DNA of 64,000 bases from Isoetes taiwanensis (GCA_021234155.1 JAJEKV010000035.1:5160224-5224223), one strand, 5' to 3'. Positions 33,510-46,366 are shown, counted from the stretch's first letter. Translations and numbers: made by a program. The notes: generated from the sequence alone by a model not told the origin.

Positions 33510-33896
33510 GTGTTACTTCTTTCATTTCCTTTCCTTTTACCATATTGTGAAACTGCATATGCTAGGTTTCCGTATGTGGCTTATATGATATCAATGTCAG
33601 TAGACAAGAACTATAATATACACCTAGAGCGTGACATCTCTCTTAAGTCAAAACTGAAGTCATTAGTTGTATTACCGTTGATCGTCTGCTGGCTGATGAG
33701 GATATATGGAGATTCGAAAATTAAGCCGTATTTCCTGGCCAAGAAAAAGATTCATGAAGACGCCCGTGATTCTTGGATCATGTACCTGCTGGATTCCACT
33801 GGCTATGGGCCTAATGAGCTCGATGACATGATGTTTATTCACACTGATGAGGCCTTTGCAATTATCACGTTGGATGGAGTTCCAGATATATTATGA
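33510..33896 (+). CDS. hypothetical ORF, possible last exon
   Basis: 128 codons after a gtaagt-containing stretch. The second half (AKKKIHEDARDSWIMYLLDS, then GPNELDDMMFIHTDEAFAII) has protein-like composition. The first half is hydrophobic and may be intronic. The stop at 33894 is followed by 210 bp and a 42-A tract, so this could be the end of a retroposed transcript. No family recognised. Confidence 0.25.
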   Translation: MLLLSFPFLLPYCETAYARFPYVAYMISMSVDKNYNIHLERDISLKSKLKSLVVLPLIVCWLMRIYGDSKIKPYFLAKKKIHEDARDSWIMYLLDSTGYGPNELDDMMFIHTDEAFAIITLDGVPDIL

Positions 33897-33899
33897 GCA

Positions 33900-34106
33900 G
33901 CCCATGATACAATAGTTCTGTATTAACTTCTGAATATTTGGTTTAAAGTGGTCTTTATTTTGTGCTTTATCTAGTGCCCTCCTATGTAGGGCTCCTGATG
34001 GCTACCAGCTGTCAACATTTTCCCAAGGATGGATGTCTCTACTCTGGGTTTTTTGTATGATCATGTAATTTTCCCATATAGTAATATATTTTCTCTGGCG
34101 TTTCCT

Positions 34107-34149
<43 letters not shown>
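33900..34149 (+). mobile_element. 3' end of a retroposon with 42-A tail
   Basis: Sequence typical of a LINE 3' end (tgtatgatcatgtaatttt, then agtaatatattttctctggc, then tttcctc) runs into 42 A residues at 34108-34149. The A tract directly adjoins the left edge of duplication copy 1. Confidence 0.5.
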
Positions 34150-34151
<2 letters not shown>

Positions 34152-36605
34152 GTTCTACTCTGTCTAAACAGCCCAATTTTGGAACTAAAAGACTTTCGAT
34201 TGCAATCTTACAGACCAGGTGACAGTCTAATCTAAGCCCTGATCTGAGGCTTTTTTAAGAAAAATGAAAAATACAAATAAGGACAAGTTTATGAAACATT
34301 GGCCAAATAGCCAAAACGATTCAAAAGATATAGGAGATCAACATCAGACTATATGGAAGACTTTTTGAGCTTTGAATTCAGACAGATGATAAAACATGTA
34401 CAAATATAAAAAAAAAGGAACTTAATACTAAGATATGAACCACAAATCAATATAATACTGATTTGCATAATATAACTTATGAGTCAACCATCCACGGTGG
34501 TGGAACAACATATAACAACTTAAAATAGAGAAAAGTAGACAGATGTCACCAAGAAGCTAGCTTCCGAAGTTTAATCTTGCAGATTTGAGCAGTAGTTTTT
34601 GCTCATTGAACACCATGGAAAACACCACTTGGAGGGATAACTCCGGTTACCTGCAGTGGAACCAAACGCAAGTTAGCCTGAGAAGGGTAAATGTGTAAGC
34701 CACAAACAGGTAAGCAATGGACTCATCCGGCTTAACGCCTTTCACCATAAAACGAACACTTAATAATTTAATAAGACGCAAACAGTTTAAGAAAATGAAT
34801 TTGTTAAATTGATACAACGTAAATAGAAATAGCACAGTTAGGGCTATAAATAACAATATTTTAATTGGAACTGGAGCGTAAAAAGAGGACCGTAAGGAAA
34901 CTAGCTAAAGAGGAATCCGTAGAGCTAGATAAGAGAATGAATAATTGAGCTTGCACTATCATGTTTGCACAGGTAAAATTGTGCAAGGCAAAGAACATGT
35001 GGGAATAGAAAATCTATCCAGCTTAAGTAGCTCAAAAGGATAGCACTGTATCAGCTTACAATGGAATCGAAATAGAACATAACTAAGGACAACCAAAGAT
35101 CCATGCAATAACAAAGATCAAACAAGATAGAGAGAAGATAATGTTAACATCAATATACAGCAAGAAACTATCGATTATTCAGAAGAAGATACTGCATGGC
35201 CATCATACAAGGGCAGATCTGCTCCAAGTTGCTTTCAAAACACGAAATGGAAGGATATGCATCTACTTTCTGAAATTGTTAACAAGAAATAGTAGACTTA
35301 TACATCAATAAAATATTACGGTTCAAGTAGCATACAAGACAAGGGATATTACATATCCACTGTCACATCTGTGCAGGTCATGTATGTGTAGAAATAGGAA
35401 ATCCATCTAGCTATCCAGAAATTCTAAGACAGATCCAAATTCAACTACCTAATACAGGTCAATGTGCTGTTTATTTCTTAAGTTACCAACGAGCTAAATG
35501 AGAACCATTATTAGCAGCATAATATGACATCCCATCCTTATGATACAGTGTACTTCTAGCGGCTAGCTTATTCTTCTGTTTTGCTATTTTAGATAGAGAT
35601 CTACATAAGCTGTATTTGACATATTTTCAGTATAACCATATAGAACATCACGATCAACCTGTATTTTAAGGTCTACCTAGCCAAAAAATTGTGGTAGAAT
35701 TAAAAACGAAAATGGGTAAGAACCTGGTTCGTCATGATGCCATCTACTTGGTCGATTTGTGCTTTTGCAGCTGAGGCCGATGGTATATTGTACTTTGGGC
35801 AGAGAAACTCTCTTTGGGAGTGCATAGCTAATCATGAATAGATTGTAGCTAATCATGAATAGATTCTTTGCTGGCGAGACCTTGCACATTCTGAGCCGAG
35901 CTCCCTTGTTCTTCAAGATCAGCGAGTTCACTGGCTGGGAATGCATTAGAAACCTTAACAGGCTTAGTGAAACCTCATTTTGGTCTACCCATAAACTGAA
36001 AGCAGCTCAACAGTGCAGCATGTCTCTGGTTTAATACAATCCCAAGATACGCGAGGATGATTTTCATATGGAGCAACTCCTTGGAATATCTGTTAGGGTA
36101 AGGAGACGTCTGCGCCCATCGTAAAGTGAAGAAGCTCAGAGAAATGAAAGAAACCTAAACCTAAAAGAATCATGCAAAATATTGACGGTCTGTTTTTTTT
36201 AACCATACTACCATGTAATTTCTAATTGTAGAATAGAAATGTTCAATGGTTAAACTGAACATTGGTAGAGTTTACGATATTCAATGAAGCAAACGTTAAC
36301 TCATAAAAATGCAATACCGAGTTGAATGTCGTTTTCAAGGTGGACATGAACTCTACAAGGGGACTAGAGATGATGCAATACCAAGTTGAATGCCGTTTCC
36401 AAGGTGGACCTGAATTCCACTAAGGGGACTGGAGATATCAATCTAATTTAGAGAAGGGAAAATCAGTTGCTAACAAGGATCCATTTATTTTAAGAAGATA
36501 CAACAACACATGAGTCAACTAGGGGGTCTCAAAACATCCGTTGCTAATAAGACCACTGGGGGCATGATTTTAAGAAGAATCAGCAGTGTATTGGTCAATA
36601 TAAAA
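34150..36605. repeat. 2.5-kb direct duplication, copy 1
   Basis: Nearly identical over its length to 37285-39807. Differences are scattered substitutions (for example at 35758, 35822 and 36022), short deletions near 34170 and 34215, and about 50 bp lost near 36236. It is AT-rich and mostly non-coding. The 5' edge abuts a 42-A tract. Confidence 0.9.
35849..35992 (-). pseudogene. exon-like remnant with AT-hook-like start (copy 1)
   Basis: After an acceptor-like gctgctttcag the minus strand reads MGRPK, a TGA, GFTKPVKVSNAFPASELADL, then EEQGSSAQNVQGLASKE and a stop. If the TGA was once CGA the start would be GRPKRGF, an AT-hook core. The downstream part has protein-like composition. The second duplication copy at 39148-39005 has the same TGA, so it predates the duplication. 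Family unknown. Confidence 0.25.
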
Positions 36606-37284
36606 AAATCCTACCTCCTACCTCAGGCAGGGAGGTCCCAATAAGTCACTTTACTTGACTTAAGAAAGCTGCAACAGGGAGAGTAGGGCCCTGTTGCAAC
36701 ACAGGGGCCCCACCCAACCCGTATAATTCTACTCTATGAATGTGCAAAAAAGGAAAGATAGAACTTACAGTATAGCTATAACAGTCCTGATGAATCTTGG
36801 CATTCAAAAAATGTCATAATGATATCTGTTTTGAGATATGATAGTGTAAAAGTTTTTGTTTTAATACATAACCAGGCATGGAAAAACTCTTTCCATAAAA
36901 CCCATGACTGGTGGTACATATGTTAACTCCTTGAGTTCTGTAAGTACACAATACCCTTGATGCAAAGAGAAGTTTCAAATTCAATTGACGTGAGTGTATA
37001 TACGTACCCAGTTGCCCACATTTGGATGATGAATTCATGAACTTCTTTAATGTGATGAAGTCAGTTCGTGCTAGAAATACCACACTGGTTATCCTTTAAT
37101 AAAGATCAGCTCCTTTATCCTTACAGTATTGACGTCATCATCTTTAACAACAATTTAAATATTCTATACAAGATAATAAGAGTGTTAAGATCAAAAATTT
37201 GAACAGTTCCAGCAATCAATTAAATACACCTGACCTCAAATCAAGGTTCTGGGTTAAACCCAGAAATTGAGATAACATTAAAAA
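36606..37284. other. spacer between duplication copies
   Basis: About 680 bp of unique AT-rich sequence, including aggggccc-type low-complexity near 36690. No gene seen. Confidence 0.5.
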
Positions 37285-39806
37285 ACCGTTCTAGTCTGTC
37301 TAAACAGACTTTAAGCCATTTAGACCCAATTTTGGAACTAAAAGACTTTCAATTGCAATCTTAGATTAGACCAGGTGACAGTCTAATCTAAGCCCTGATC
37401 TGAGGCTTTTTTAAGAAAAATGAAAAATACAAATAAGGACAAGTTTATGAAACATTGGCCAAATAGCCAAAACGATTCAAAAGATATAGGAGATCAACAT
37501 CAGACTATATGGAAGACTTTTTGAGCTTTGAATTCAGACAGATGATAAAACATGTACAAATATCCAAAAAAAAGGAACTTAATACTAAGATATGAACCAC
37601 AAATCAATATAATACTGATTTGCATAATATAACTTATGAGTCAACCATCCACGGTGGTGGAACAACATATAACAACTTAAAATAGAGAAAAGTAGACAGA
37701 TGTCACCAAGAAGCTAGCTTCCGAAGTTTAATCTTGCAGATTTGAGCAGTAGTTTTTGCTCATTGAACACCATGGAAAACACCACTTGGAGGGATAAGTC
37801 CGGTTACCTGCAGTGGAACCAAACGCAAGTTAGCCTGAGAAGGGTAAATGCGTAAGCCACAAACAGGTAAGCAATGGACTCATCCGGCTTAACGCCTTTC
37901 ACCATAAAACGAACACTTAATAATTTAATAAGACGCAAACAGTTTAAGAAAATGAATTTGTTAAATTGATACAACGTAAATAGAAATAGCACAGTTAGGG
38001 CTATAAATAACAATATTTTAATTGGAACTGGAGCGTAAAAAGAGGACCATAAGGAAACTAGCTAAAGAGGAATCCGTAGAGCTAGATAAGAGAATGAATA
38101 ATTGAGCTTGCACTATCATGTTTGCACATGTAAAATTGTGCAAGGCAGCAACATGTGGGAATAGAAAATCTATCCAGCTTAAGTAGCTCAAAAGGATAGC
38201 ACTGTATCAGCTTACAATGGAATCGAAATAGAACATAACTAAGGACAACCAAAGATCCATGCAATAACAAAGATCAAACAAGATAGAGAGAAGATAATGT
38301 TAACATCAATATACAGCAAGAAACTATCGATTATTCAGAAGAAGATACTGCATGGCCATCATACAAGGGCAGATCTGCTCCAAGTTGCTTTCAAAACACG
38401 AAATGGAAGGATATGCATCTACTTTTTGAAATTGTTAACAAGAAATAGTAGACTTATACATCAATAAAATATTACGGTTCAAGTAGCATACAAGACAAGG
38501 GATATTACATATCCACTGTCACATCTGTGCAGGTCATGTATGTGTAGAAATAGGAAATCCATCTAGCTATCCAGAAATTCTAAGACAGATCCAAATTCAA
38601 CTACCTAATACAGGTCAATGTGCTGTTTATTTCTTAAGTTACCAACGAGCTAAATGAGAACCATTATTAGCAGCATAATATGACATCCCATCCTTATGAT
38701 ACAGTGTACTTCTAGTGGCTAGCTTATTCTTCTGTTTTGCTATTTTAGATAGAGATCTACATAAGCTGTATTTGACATATTTTCAGTATAACCATATAGA
38801 ACATCACGATCAACCTGTATTTTAAGGTCTACCTAGCCAAAAAATTGTGGTAGAATTAAAAACGAAAATGGGTAAGAACCTGGTTCGTCATGATGCCATC
38901 TACTTGGTCGATTTGCGCTTTTGCAGCTGAGGCCGATGGTATATTGTACTTTGGGCAGAGAAACTCTCTTTGGGAGTGCGTAGCTAATCATGAATAGATT
39001 GTAGCTAATCATGAATAGATTCTTTGCTGGCGAGACCTTGCACATTCTGAGCCGAGCTCCCTTGTTCTTCAAGATCAGCGAGTTCACTGGCTGGGAATGC
39101 ATTAGAAACCTTAACAGGCTTAGTGAAACCTCATTTTGGTCTACCCATAAACTGAAAGCAGCTCAACAGTGCAGCATGTCTCCGGTTTAATACAATCCCA
39201 AGATACGCGAGGATGATTTTCATATGGAGCAACTCCTTGGAATATCTGTTAGGGTAAGGAGACGTCTGCGCCCATCGTAAAGTGAAGAAGCTCAGAGAAA
39301 TGAAAGAAACCTAAACCTAAAAGAATCATGCAAAATATTGACGGTCTGTTTTTTTTAACCATACTACCATGTAATTTCTAATTGTAGAATAGAAATACCA
39401 AAGGTTGAATAATAAAAAAATTATTCTAATCATACACTTAGAAGGTTCAATGGTGAAACTGAACATTGGTAGAGTTTACGATATTCAATGAAGCAAACGT
39501 TAACTCATAAAAATACAATACCGAGTTGAATGTCGTTTTCAAGGTGGACATGAACTCTACAAGGGGACTAGAGATGATGCAATACCAAGCTGAATGTCGT
39601 TTCCAAGGTGGACCTGAATTCCACTAAGGGGACTGGAGATATCAATCTAATTTAGAGAAGGGAAAATCAGTTTCTAACAAGGATCCATTTATTTTAAGAA
39701 GATACAACAACACATGAGTCAACTAGGGGGTCTCAAAACATCCGTTGCTAATAAGACCACTGGGGGCATGATTTTAAGAAGAATCAGCAGTGTATTGGTC
39801 AATATA

Positions 39807-39807
<1 letters not shown>
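37285..39807. repeat. 2.5-kb direct duplication, copy 2
   Basis: Partner of 34150-36605, offset 3.13-3.20 kb. It retains about 20 bp (actttaagccatttagaccc) and a 50-bp piece near 39398 that copy 1 lacks. Its 3' edge runs into 27 A residues (39808-39834), where copy 1 has only seven. Confidence 0.9.
39005..39148 (-). pseudogene. exon-like remnant with AT-hook-like start (copy 2)
   Basis: Same as 35849-35992, including the TGA after MGRPK. It differs by very few bases. Confidence 0.25.
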
Positions 39808-39837
<30 letters not shown>

Positions 39838-40259
39838 CTCTTGGGGCTTCATTTTGCTCTAAAGATATTGAATATTTTTGTTCTTCCGATGAACAAATCA
39901 ATAGAAAATATTACATCAAAATAGTCTTGCAATAATGAATAAAATTTGCCTATATGCGTTAAATTATTCTGAGATTTGCTAGAGATTCACCAAATTTGCT
40001 ATTCCCTTTTAATAAATATTCGCCAAATATTTTACATCTGCAACTCAAGTTCCCCCGGACCCTTGAAGCGCAGCTCAATAAGTCGGCAACGGTAAAGTAC
40101 CCATGGTCTCCCGCCCAAGGATCCTTAATCTGACCCTCAGTACAAATTTGGAACAGGGATATGATCTTCTTTAGTACATTGCTGCAGGATGGATTCTTGG
40201 CCGAGTTAACGCATGGAAGGATAATTGCTTGCCAGTGCCCTCCAGTTATTTGCATTTTT

Positions 40260-40683
40260 CGGGGTGAGCTTCAAATGGTTACAGTTGAGTCTGGAAATTG
40301 ACCTTGATCATCGTTCAGGCAGAGAAGGTCTACATCAGTCTTTGAATCTGATTTTGGGTGCAACATCTTGCTGGAGGCTTCTTTAGGATAATTTTCATTG
40401 GAACTGCTATCAGCTTTCTCCTGTAGTATTCTGAACTGTTAGATATGTGCTTCTTTGCATTGAGGGGCATTTCATCTTGCAGGGACGTAGAAGAGGTTGA
40501 GGACTGTGACCATAGTACATGGATTTGATCTTAAAGTAGTTTTTTAGTTTGATGGATGCTTGTATTTCTCGTGACAATTCTGTCTATCTGGTGACCAGGA
40601 GCATTGTATACTTCCTATCTGGCCTATTGTGGAGCCCACAAGAAGGTCGTGTACCATTTTCCTATTAATCAAAAAATTTCTTA

Positions 40684-40716
<33 letters not shown>
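40260..40716 (+). mobile_element. 3' end of a retroposon with 28-A tail
   Basis: LINE-like 3' untranslated sequence (ctatctggcctattgtggag, then tattaatcaaaaaatttc, then ttaccctc) ends in 28 A at 40689-40716. A cttaccct motif also precedes the A tail of the candidate SINE at 58.9 kb. The 5' limit is uncertain. Confidence 0.45.
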
Positions 40717-40719
<3 letters not shown>

Positions 40720-40813
40720 ACATCTTCGAAGTCTAGAAAAAAATTAGAGACAACACTACCTATCACAGAAGGGAAATGACCATGAACTGCACCCAGTTGC
40801 CTATCACTAATGA

Positions 40814-41086
40814 AAGTTCCAGACTGCCAAAATCAACTATTTGATTTGCAAGGAGTTGTTGGCGATAGTTGTTTCTTTCGAGGAGTGGAGATATTTCTTG
40901 AAAGGTTCTCCTCACACGGTCACAGTCTATATAGATCATCAAAATCTGGAGTATTTTTAGTTTGCTCGAGTGCTCAAGTACTGTCCTGGACCCCTCCAAG
41001 GGAAGCCTGATGCCTTATCTCGATGCTCCTACCTTGAGCCTAAGCCGGATGACCCCACATTTGATAGCAATCACAAATTATTCTAG
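40814..41086 (+). pseudogene. Ty3/gypsy RNase H fragment
   Basis: The plus strand reads [39 protein letters not shown] and DHQNLEYF. This is the RNase H-like region after the reverse transcriptase of gypsy elements (family form: KELLAIV..FEEW, TVYTDH.NL.Y). A TAG follows, then GKPDALSR, which marks the usual end of this domain. An internal deletion has removed the segment between. It is isolated, with no LTR found nearby. Confidence 0.75.
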
Positions 41087-41089
41087 GGC

Positions 41090-43380
41090 CTAATCGGTTC
41101 CAGCTCGTTGCAAGTCACAAACCTTTGCCATCTGAATTACCAATGTTTTGTTGAAGACATTTCCTTACATCTTCTTCATATGCGAAGTTGTCCAGGAGGT
41201 TCTAGAATATTCTATAACCTACATGCATGCATGATACTTGGCGTGTCTCGTCCATTGGAGTGGCACGATCCGAAACGTTGATTAGATATACATTGTAGGA
41301 GCCTCATTCTTGTCGAAACATTCTAGTTAATGCCAGTCTTGAGCCTTAGACACTTCTCTCATGTTCTTGCTTGTCTTCGAGCCATTGTATTCTTGATTCT
41401 TGATTATAAATCTGATTTTCACATATTCCTTGTGTATTTTTCAAATAGGTTCCATGTATTTTCTTTGTTTTCGAGTAAGTTCATGACATCAAGAAGATTA
41501 TGAACATCAACACAAATAGGTGCTTCCAAGGACTTAGTTTGTAACTTCTTACATTTTCTAGGCAAAGAAAAAGTAACACGCAAAGCAGATATAAACATTG
41601 ATAGCATATTTGATTCACTACACATAATGCCTAGCTGCCAATGTAATTCTAATATATGTTTGTTTCTGATTGAAGACAGAGGTGTAATGTTGTGTTTTCG
41701 GATCGAGCTCTCTTTTGCCATAATACCATGTTCAAGAAAGTTAGCAAAGAGATAGGAGATAAATAAATTTAGCAAAGAAGTAGGAGATTGTAAAGAAACA
41801 GAGATCCAAAAGTAATGAGTTGGATTCAAATTTTACCTCTACAACAACAATCTAACAAGATTTGATGCTCTGAAATGCCTTGCCAATTCATATATAGTCA
41901 TACTTCAACGTTGTAACACCCACATGGTGCTAAATCTTTTTACCTAAGGGATGGATCACATGAAGATGTCAAAATGGACTATGTTTGTGCGACATGGAAG
42001 TGTACAAAATTCCAAGGTCGTATATTTATTTCAAAAGAGAGTGTTTGTGTAGGGATTTACATGTTCTTGCCACAAAGTACATGTTTAGATTTATTAGATT
42101 CACTTCACATGAAGAACTTCATTCGAAAAGAAGGTCGGTGTAACTGATTGATGTTGACATCAAATCTTTCATGTCAAATTTCTTCATGTGACCCTTTTCA
42201 AAAGCTATTTTGACATCTAATTCTCCAAGTTGGCAGCTTCATGTGATCGTGCTCTAACTACATAACGCAGTTTTTAGGTCGTTATCAGCAAGAAAGAAAT
42301 TGTTGGGGGTTCAACTCTATATAAGGGACATATGGCATGTGCATTCTGTGGGTTTGGAGAAACCTCTTTGTATACAACTTATCATCCATGGAAACCCCTT
42401 TGTAAATAGTCTCGTGCTCTCAAAACTAGAATACCCTCTTTCTTACTTTTACACCCAGTTTGGTCCATTATCCTCAAATGTATCATAACACCCATTGTGG
42501 GTACAGGAACTTATGGCAATAGTTCAACTCCAGCATATTCTCAAGCTGACAAGTTGTCCTAGCCTGTGAGGCAGAAGGATTCAAAATAAGAAATGCCCAC
42601 GGGGGCCAACAGGATTCCAAAAAGGAAAAGGCCGCTGGGATAAATTTCTTATAAGATTAAGCAAGGTCACTTTTGAAGACCTGTAGGAGAAAGAGAACTT
42701 TATAGATCTGTTGAACCAAGTGTCTGCTTGAAATAGTACTGCCAACATCTAGGTGCAATTGAGATGAATGAAATTTTTGGAAAGAATATCAGCACAAAAC
42801 AAATGTGCAAATAAACCCTGCTTTTGTGCACAATTGAAGCAACAGTCGAAGGAACCTTAGCCCGAAAATCTATGGCTCTTCTTAAATCCTAGATCTCATA
42901 GGCACGATGCTTCATGTCCTTTAATCTTTTTTCCCCTTAGAAAAAAAGGGCTTTTGTTTTGTGCCCTTCGATATAAACCATTGGAAAAGAAAAAACAATC
43001 GCACAATCTTTCATCTGCAAATACAGTGTGCACTCTTAATGTACTTATTGGTACACCTGCATGTATATGACATAGGGACCATATTAGAAAAGAGTGCAAA
43101 ATATAAAAAAATAATCCAAGTTATTATACTAGATATCCGAACACTCAAATGACACATTAGTTAACTTTTTTTTGTCAATTGTACAAGGCCCATAATGAAT
43201 GGTTTCACATCATTAACATGGTTACGATTATCTTAAGAAATTTGCAAATCAAAGGAGAGTGATAAATATTTTTCAACGAATTTAACAAATCTATCTAAAA
43301 AGTTAACTACAAACTTTAAGTGTTTATCTATTGACAACCAAAAGTTTTGCAATCCATTCTATCTACCCTGGTGCAAGATA
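41090..43380. other. AT-rich intergenic sequence
   Basis: No supported gene. A minus-strand 136-codon frame (41829-41419) has no motif or splice support. Confidence 0.35.
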
Positions 43381-43389
43381 ATATTCGGT

Positions 43390-44070
43390 TCATGGAATAA
43401 TTTAAAGGCTAATCTTAGCTATTTGATGATTTTTTAGCACTTTTAAAAATATGTTGGCTAAAGTAAATGGGAAAAAAAAGAAAAAAAAAAAAAGAAAAGC
43501 TTAACTATTTTCGCTCCTGCACCGACCTTCAAGCTCTTTAGCGAAACGCTAGAAAGTAAAAGAGTAAGAACTTGGAACGTTTAGCTAAACCATGGAAAAT
43601 TTTAAAATGAATTTTGGGTTAGTGTAGCTAAAGTAGTTCTGTGTAAAAAGAAACGTCTGATTAGTAATTTAGTTTAAGGTCTAGGCTTAACCAGCTGCAT
43701 TGTTTAGAAAATTGTATGTTTATTGGTTCGGGACTTAGCTCCGGTTTCTATTTGGGCTTCTGCCCTTTGCTCTCTACTGTCTCATGGCCCGAGGGGTCTC
43801 CATGGACATAAACAATGTCATCTTATTTTATCTTATTGTTTTAGCACATTCCTACAAAGAAAATGATTAACTTAAATGGAAACAATTGGTAAAAGTATAA
43901 TAACTTTAGCTTAATGCTTTCTCTGCCCACACACATAAGGTTTTGGGATGAACTTCGGGTTAGTTTAGCTAAGCGCTAGAAAGTATGAGAGGAAAAATTT
44001 GTAGAGTTTAGCTAAAGTTATTACGGCTAATAAGAAATATCCAATTAGTAATTTATTCTCTGATTCGGTT
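43390..44070 (+). repeat. TTTAGCTAAA-family repeat split by a LINE 3' end
   Basis: Matches the reverse complement of 15510-16110. Between about 43700 and 43855 lies a LINE-like 3' end (ggcccgaggggtctccatgg, then cataaacaatgtcatcttat with ttatctta repeats), similar in form to the LINE tail at 5560-5612. It appears to have inserted into the repeat. Confidence 0.5.
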
Positions 44071-44411
44071 TATATTTGCTATCTATTCTATCTACCATGG
44101 TGCAATAAAGGAATATGCAATTATACTTTGACCTCAGATGTAATAAGAAATGATGGATGACCACAAGGACTTAGAACCTAAACGGATCGTTTCAGATTTT
44201 TGGGAAAAACCCTAGTGATAAGCCCTCATCATGGGCTTAGACATAGACTTGGCTGACATGGATCACGCAATCTGCAAGAATCTACAAAAAACATCTCCTA
44301 CATGGGAAAGAAAAAAGAAGAAATTAGTGGTGGCCCTCTATACCTACACAACATAAGCATTAAAACACAATGTTACAAAATAATTCTCCCACATAGATGG
44401 GTGGTTCATGT

Positions 44412-45473
44412 GAGCCACTCTTTAATGCTTTCTCCGAGTTTCGCCGGTTCAGGAGCTTGGATAAGATCATCAACACTGGTTGCATTTCCCTTATTCCTAA
44501 GTGCAAAGAGCCTAAAACTATCTCGGATTGGCGCCCTATAACTTTGTTATCTACGGTGTACAAGATCTTTGCTAAGGCCTTGGCAGAGAAAGTGAGGGAT
44601 ATCTTAGCAGAGTCTATCTCTTTCACGCAATCAGGTTTTTTACCTAAGCGTTGTACTCTTGATAATGTGGCCGCCGCTTATGAGGGGATGTATTGGGTGC
44701 GTCTTAAGGGTCAGCACATTGTATATCTCAAATTGGATTTTGCTAAAGCCTATGACAGTATAGATTGGAATTTCCTACAAAAATGCCTTCTGACATTGGG
44801 ATTTGGAGAGTTGTTTACTAGAGATGTTATGAAGCTCCATCTTTCTGCTCGGTCTACTGTGCTTTTTCAGGGAGAACCGTCGGCTGTGCTTCCTATTGGT
44901 AGAGGAGTTCGATAAGGATGTCCCCTTGCCCCATTATTGTTCACTATTGTGGCAGAGGTATTGTCCCAGCTATTCTCTTCGGCTACTCAAGATGGCGTAA
45001 TTCAGGGATTGACTATGGAGGATGGTTCTCAAGAAGTGTGTAATCAGTATGCCGATGATACATTTCTCTTTCTAGTGGCTGAGGATGATAATCTTCAGAA
45101 TGCTAAGCTTTTGCTGGACTCTTTCTCCCTGGGATCAGGGGTTCTTGTTGGGTGGCTAGAGTGCTCTGCTTTATGGACTTTGGATGTGGATGTTCCTCCC
45201 TGTGTTTACGAGTATCCATGGAAAGTGCTTCCTCAAGGAAAGGCCACTAAACTCTTGGGCATTCCTGTAGGTATACATATCGCTACTTCAGATGCATGGG
45301 ATGTTATAGTGGAAGGCCTGCGTAAGCATCTTTTTTGGTGGAATACAGCTAAGCTTTCTCTGGCAGGGCGGATAGTAGTTGCTAAACAGGTTCTCAGCAA
45401 CACTCATGTATATATGGCATCTGCTGTGCTTGCCTCACAAGCAAAGTTTCAAGAGGTTGTCGCAATTGTCCGT
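44412..45473 (+). pseudogene. LINE reverse transcriptase, 5' part, interrupted by copia
   Basis: Starts inside ORF2 (FNAFSEFRRF, then NTGCISLIPKCKEP, SDWRPITLLSTVYKI). It continues with QSGFLPKR, LDFAKAYDSIDW, GVR and GCPLAPLLF, then QYADDTFLF with the catalytic YADD near 45048. A TAA (44913-44915) stands where Gln of the RQGCPL box is expected. The endonuclease is missing, so the LINE was 5'-truncated at insertion. The frame runs to VVAIVR at 45473 and resumes after the copia element as NFIWAG at 51510. Confidence 0.85.
45469..45473 (+). repeat. target site duplication of copia, left
   Basis: TCCGT before the left LTR, repeated at 51505-51509 after the right LTR. Removing one copy and the element restores the LINE frame. 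Confidence 0.9.
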
Positions 45474-46345
45474 TGATGGAAATTCATCTCATAATCCTGC
45501 AAGATCCAGGTCAGTACATGCAAACAATAATATAAGTTGTGTACAAGGTTATCATGTGATGAGGGTTATCATTTGTATGATCTAACTATGCGAAGCAGTG
45601 GCAGTAGTGTAGATCAACATGATTTCAAGTTGTCTGCTTAATGTACATATGAGAAGCAGTGGCAGTAGGTTACCTTGCAGACCATGACCTAATTTAATGT
45701 GCAAATGAGAGAGGAGTTTATGCCAGGAGCCTATGCCAAGTTGTTTAATACTCAAGATCATCACCAAGGTTAAGAAAATGATTGAAATGTTAACATGAAT
45801 ATTGAGGAAGAACTTCTAATAGGGAAAGATTGATTCAATGGTCGAAAAGCCAGTTTATACCGTTTGTCCTGTGGGATATTTGTGAAAGGCTAGTTTCGTG
45901 GACTTGTCCTGTGGGATATTATCGACGGATTGAAATACCAAGATTGGAAAGAAAGATCGGTCCCATAACCGTCGGAGTGATGAATATAACTGGTAGAACA
46001 CTTGCTGTATTGGACATATTGAAGGAGGAGATCACATTGGTGATCAAAGATCTGCAATGGCCGGAGTCAACCATGCTACAGTTATTGGGTCAATGCCCCG
46101 ATGAACAGTGACTTATTTGCTACAGTATTCCTATGGTTAAATCATTACTTTTATTATTGACAATGATCTTATTGTCCTAAGGCCATTCTAGAATGTTTTC
46201 TAGAACCTTGTGTTCTAGAGAAAATTAGTGACCATGTTTTGGCTTTTCTCTAGATCATCATTGTAACTCTATTGTTATAGAATTTGCAAATCTTGCTAGA
46301 CATCTAGATTCATTGTCTTGTGTGCATTATCTTTAAACTCCATCA
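45474..46345 (+). mobile_element. copia 5' LTR
   Basis: 872 bp, TGATGGAAATTC ... AAACTCCATCA. TTCTAGAA occurs at 46186 and 46198, and ttctagag at 46213; these are heat-shock-element-like modules ahead of the transcribed part. Short open frames in the LTR are not genes. Confidence 0.93.
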
Positions 46346-46346
46346 G

Positions 46347-46358
46347 TGGTATCAGAGC
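46347..46358 (+). promoter_or_regulatory. copia primer-binding site
   Basis: TGGTATCAGAGC, one base after the LTR, complementary to the 3' end of plant initiator-Met tRNA. Confidence 0.92.
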
Positions 46359-46366
46359 CATTCAAC

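Noticed and set aside
34647-38013. 69-codon minus-strand frames present in both duplication copies
   Set aside because: Identity comes from the duplication itself. Composition is that of AT-rich non-coding DNA and no family is evident.
41419-41829. 136-codon minus-strand frame
   Set aside because: No motif, splice context or homologous copy in the window.
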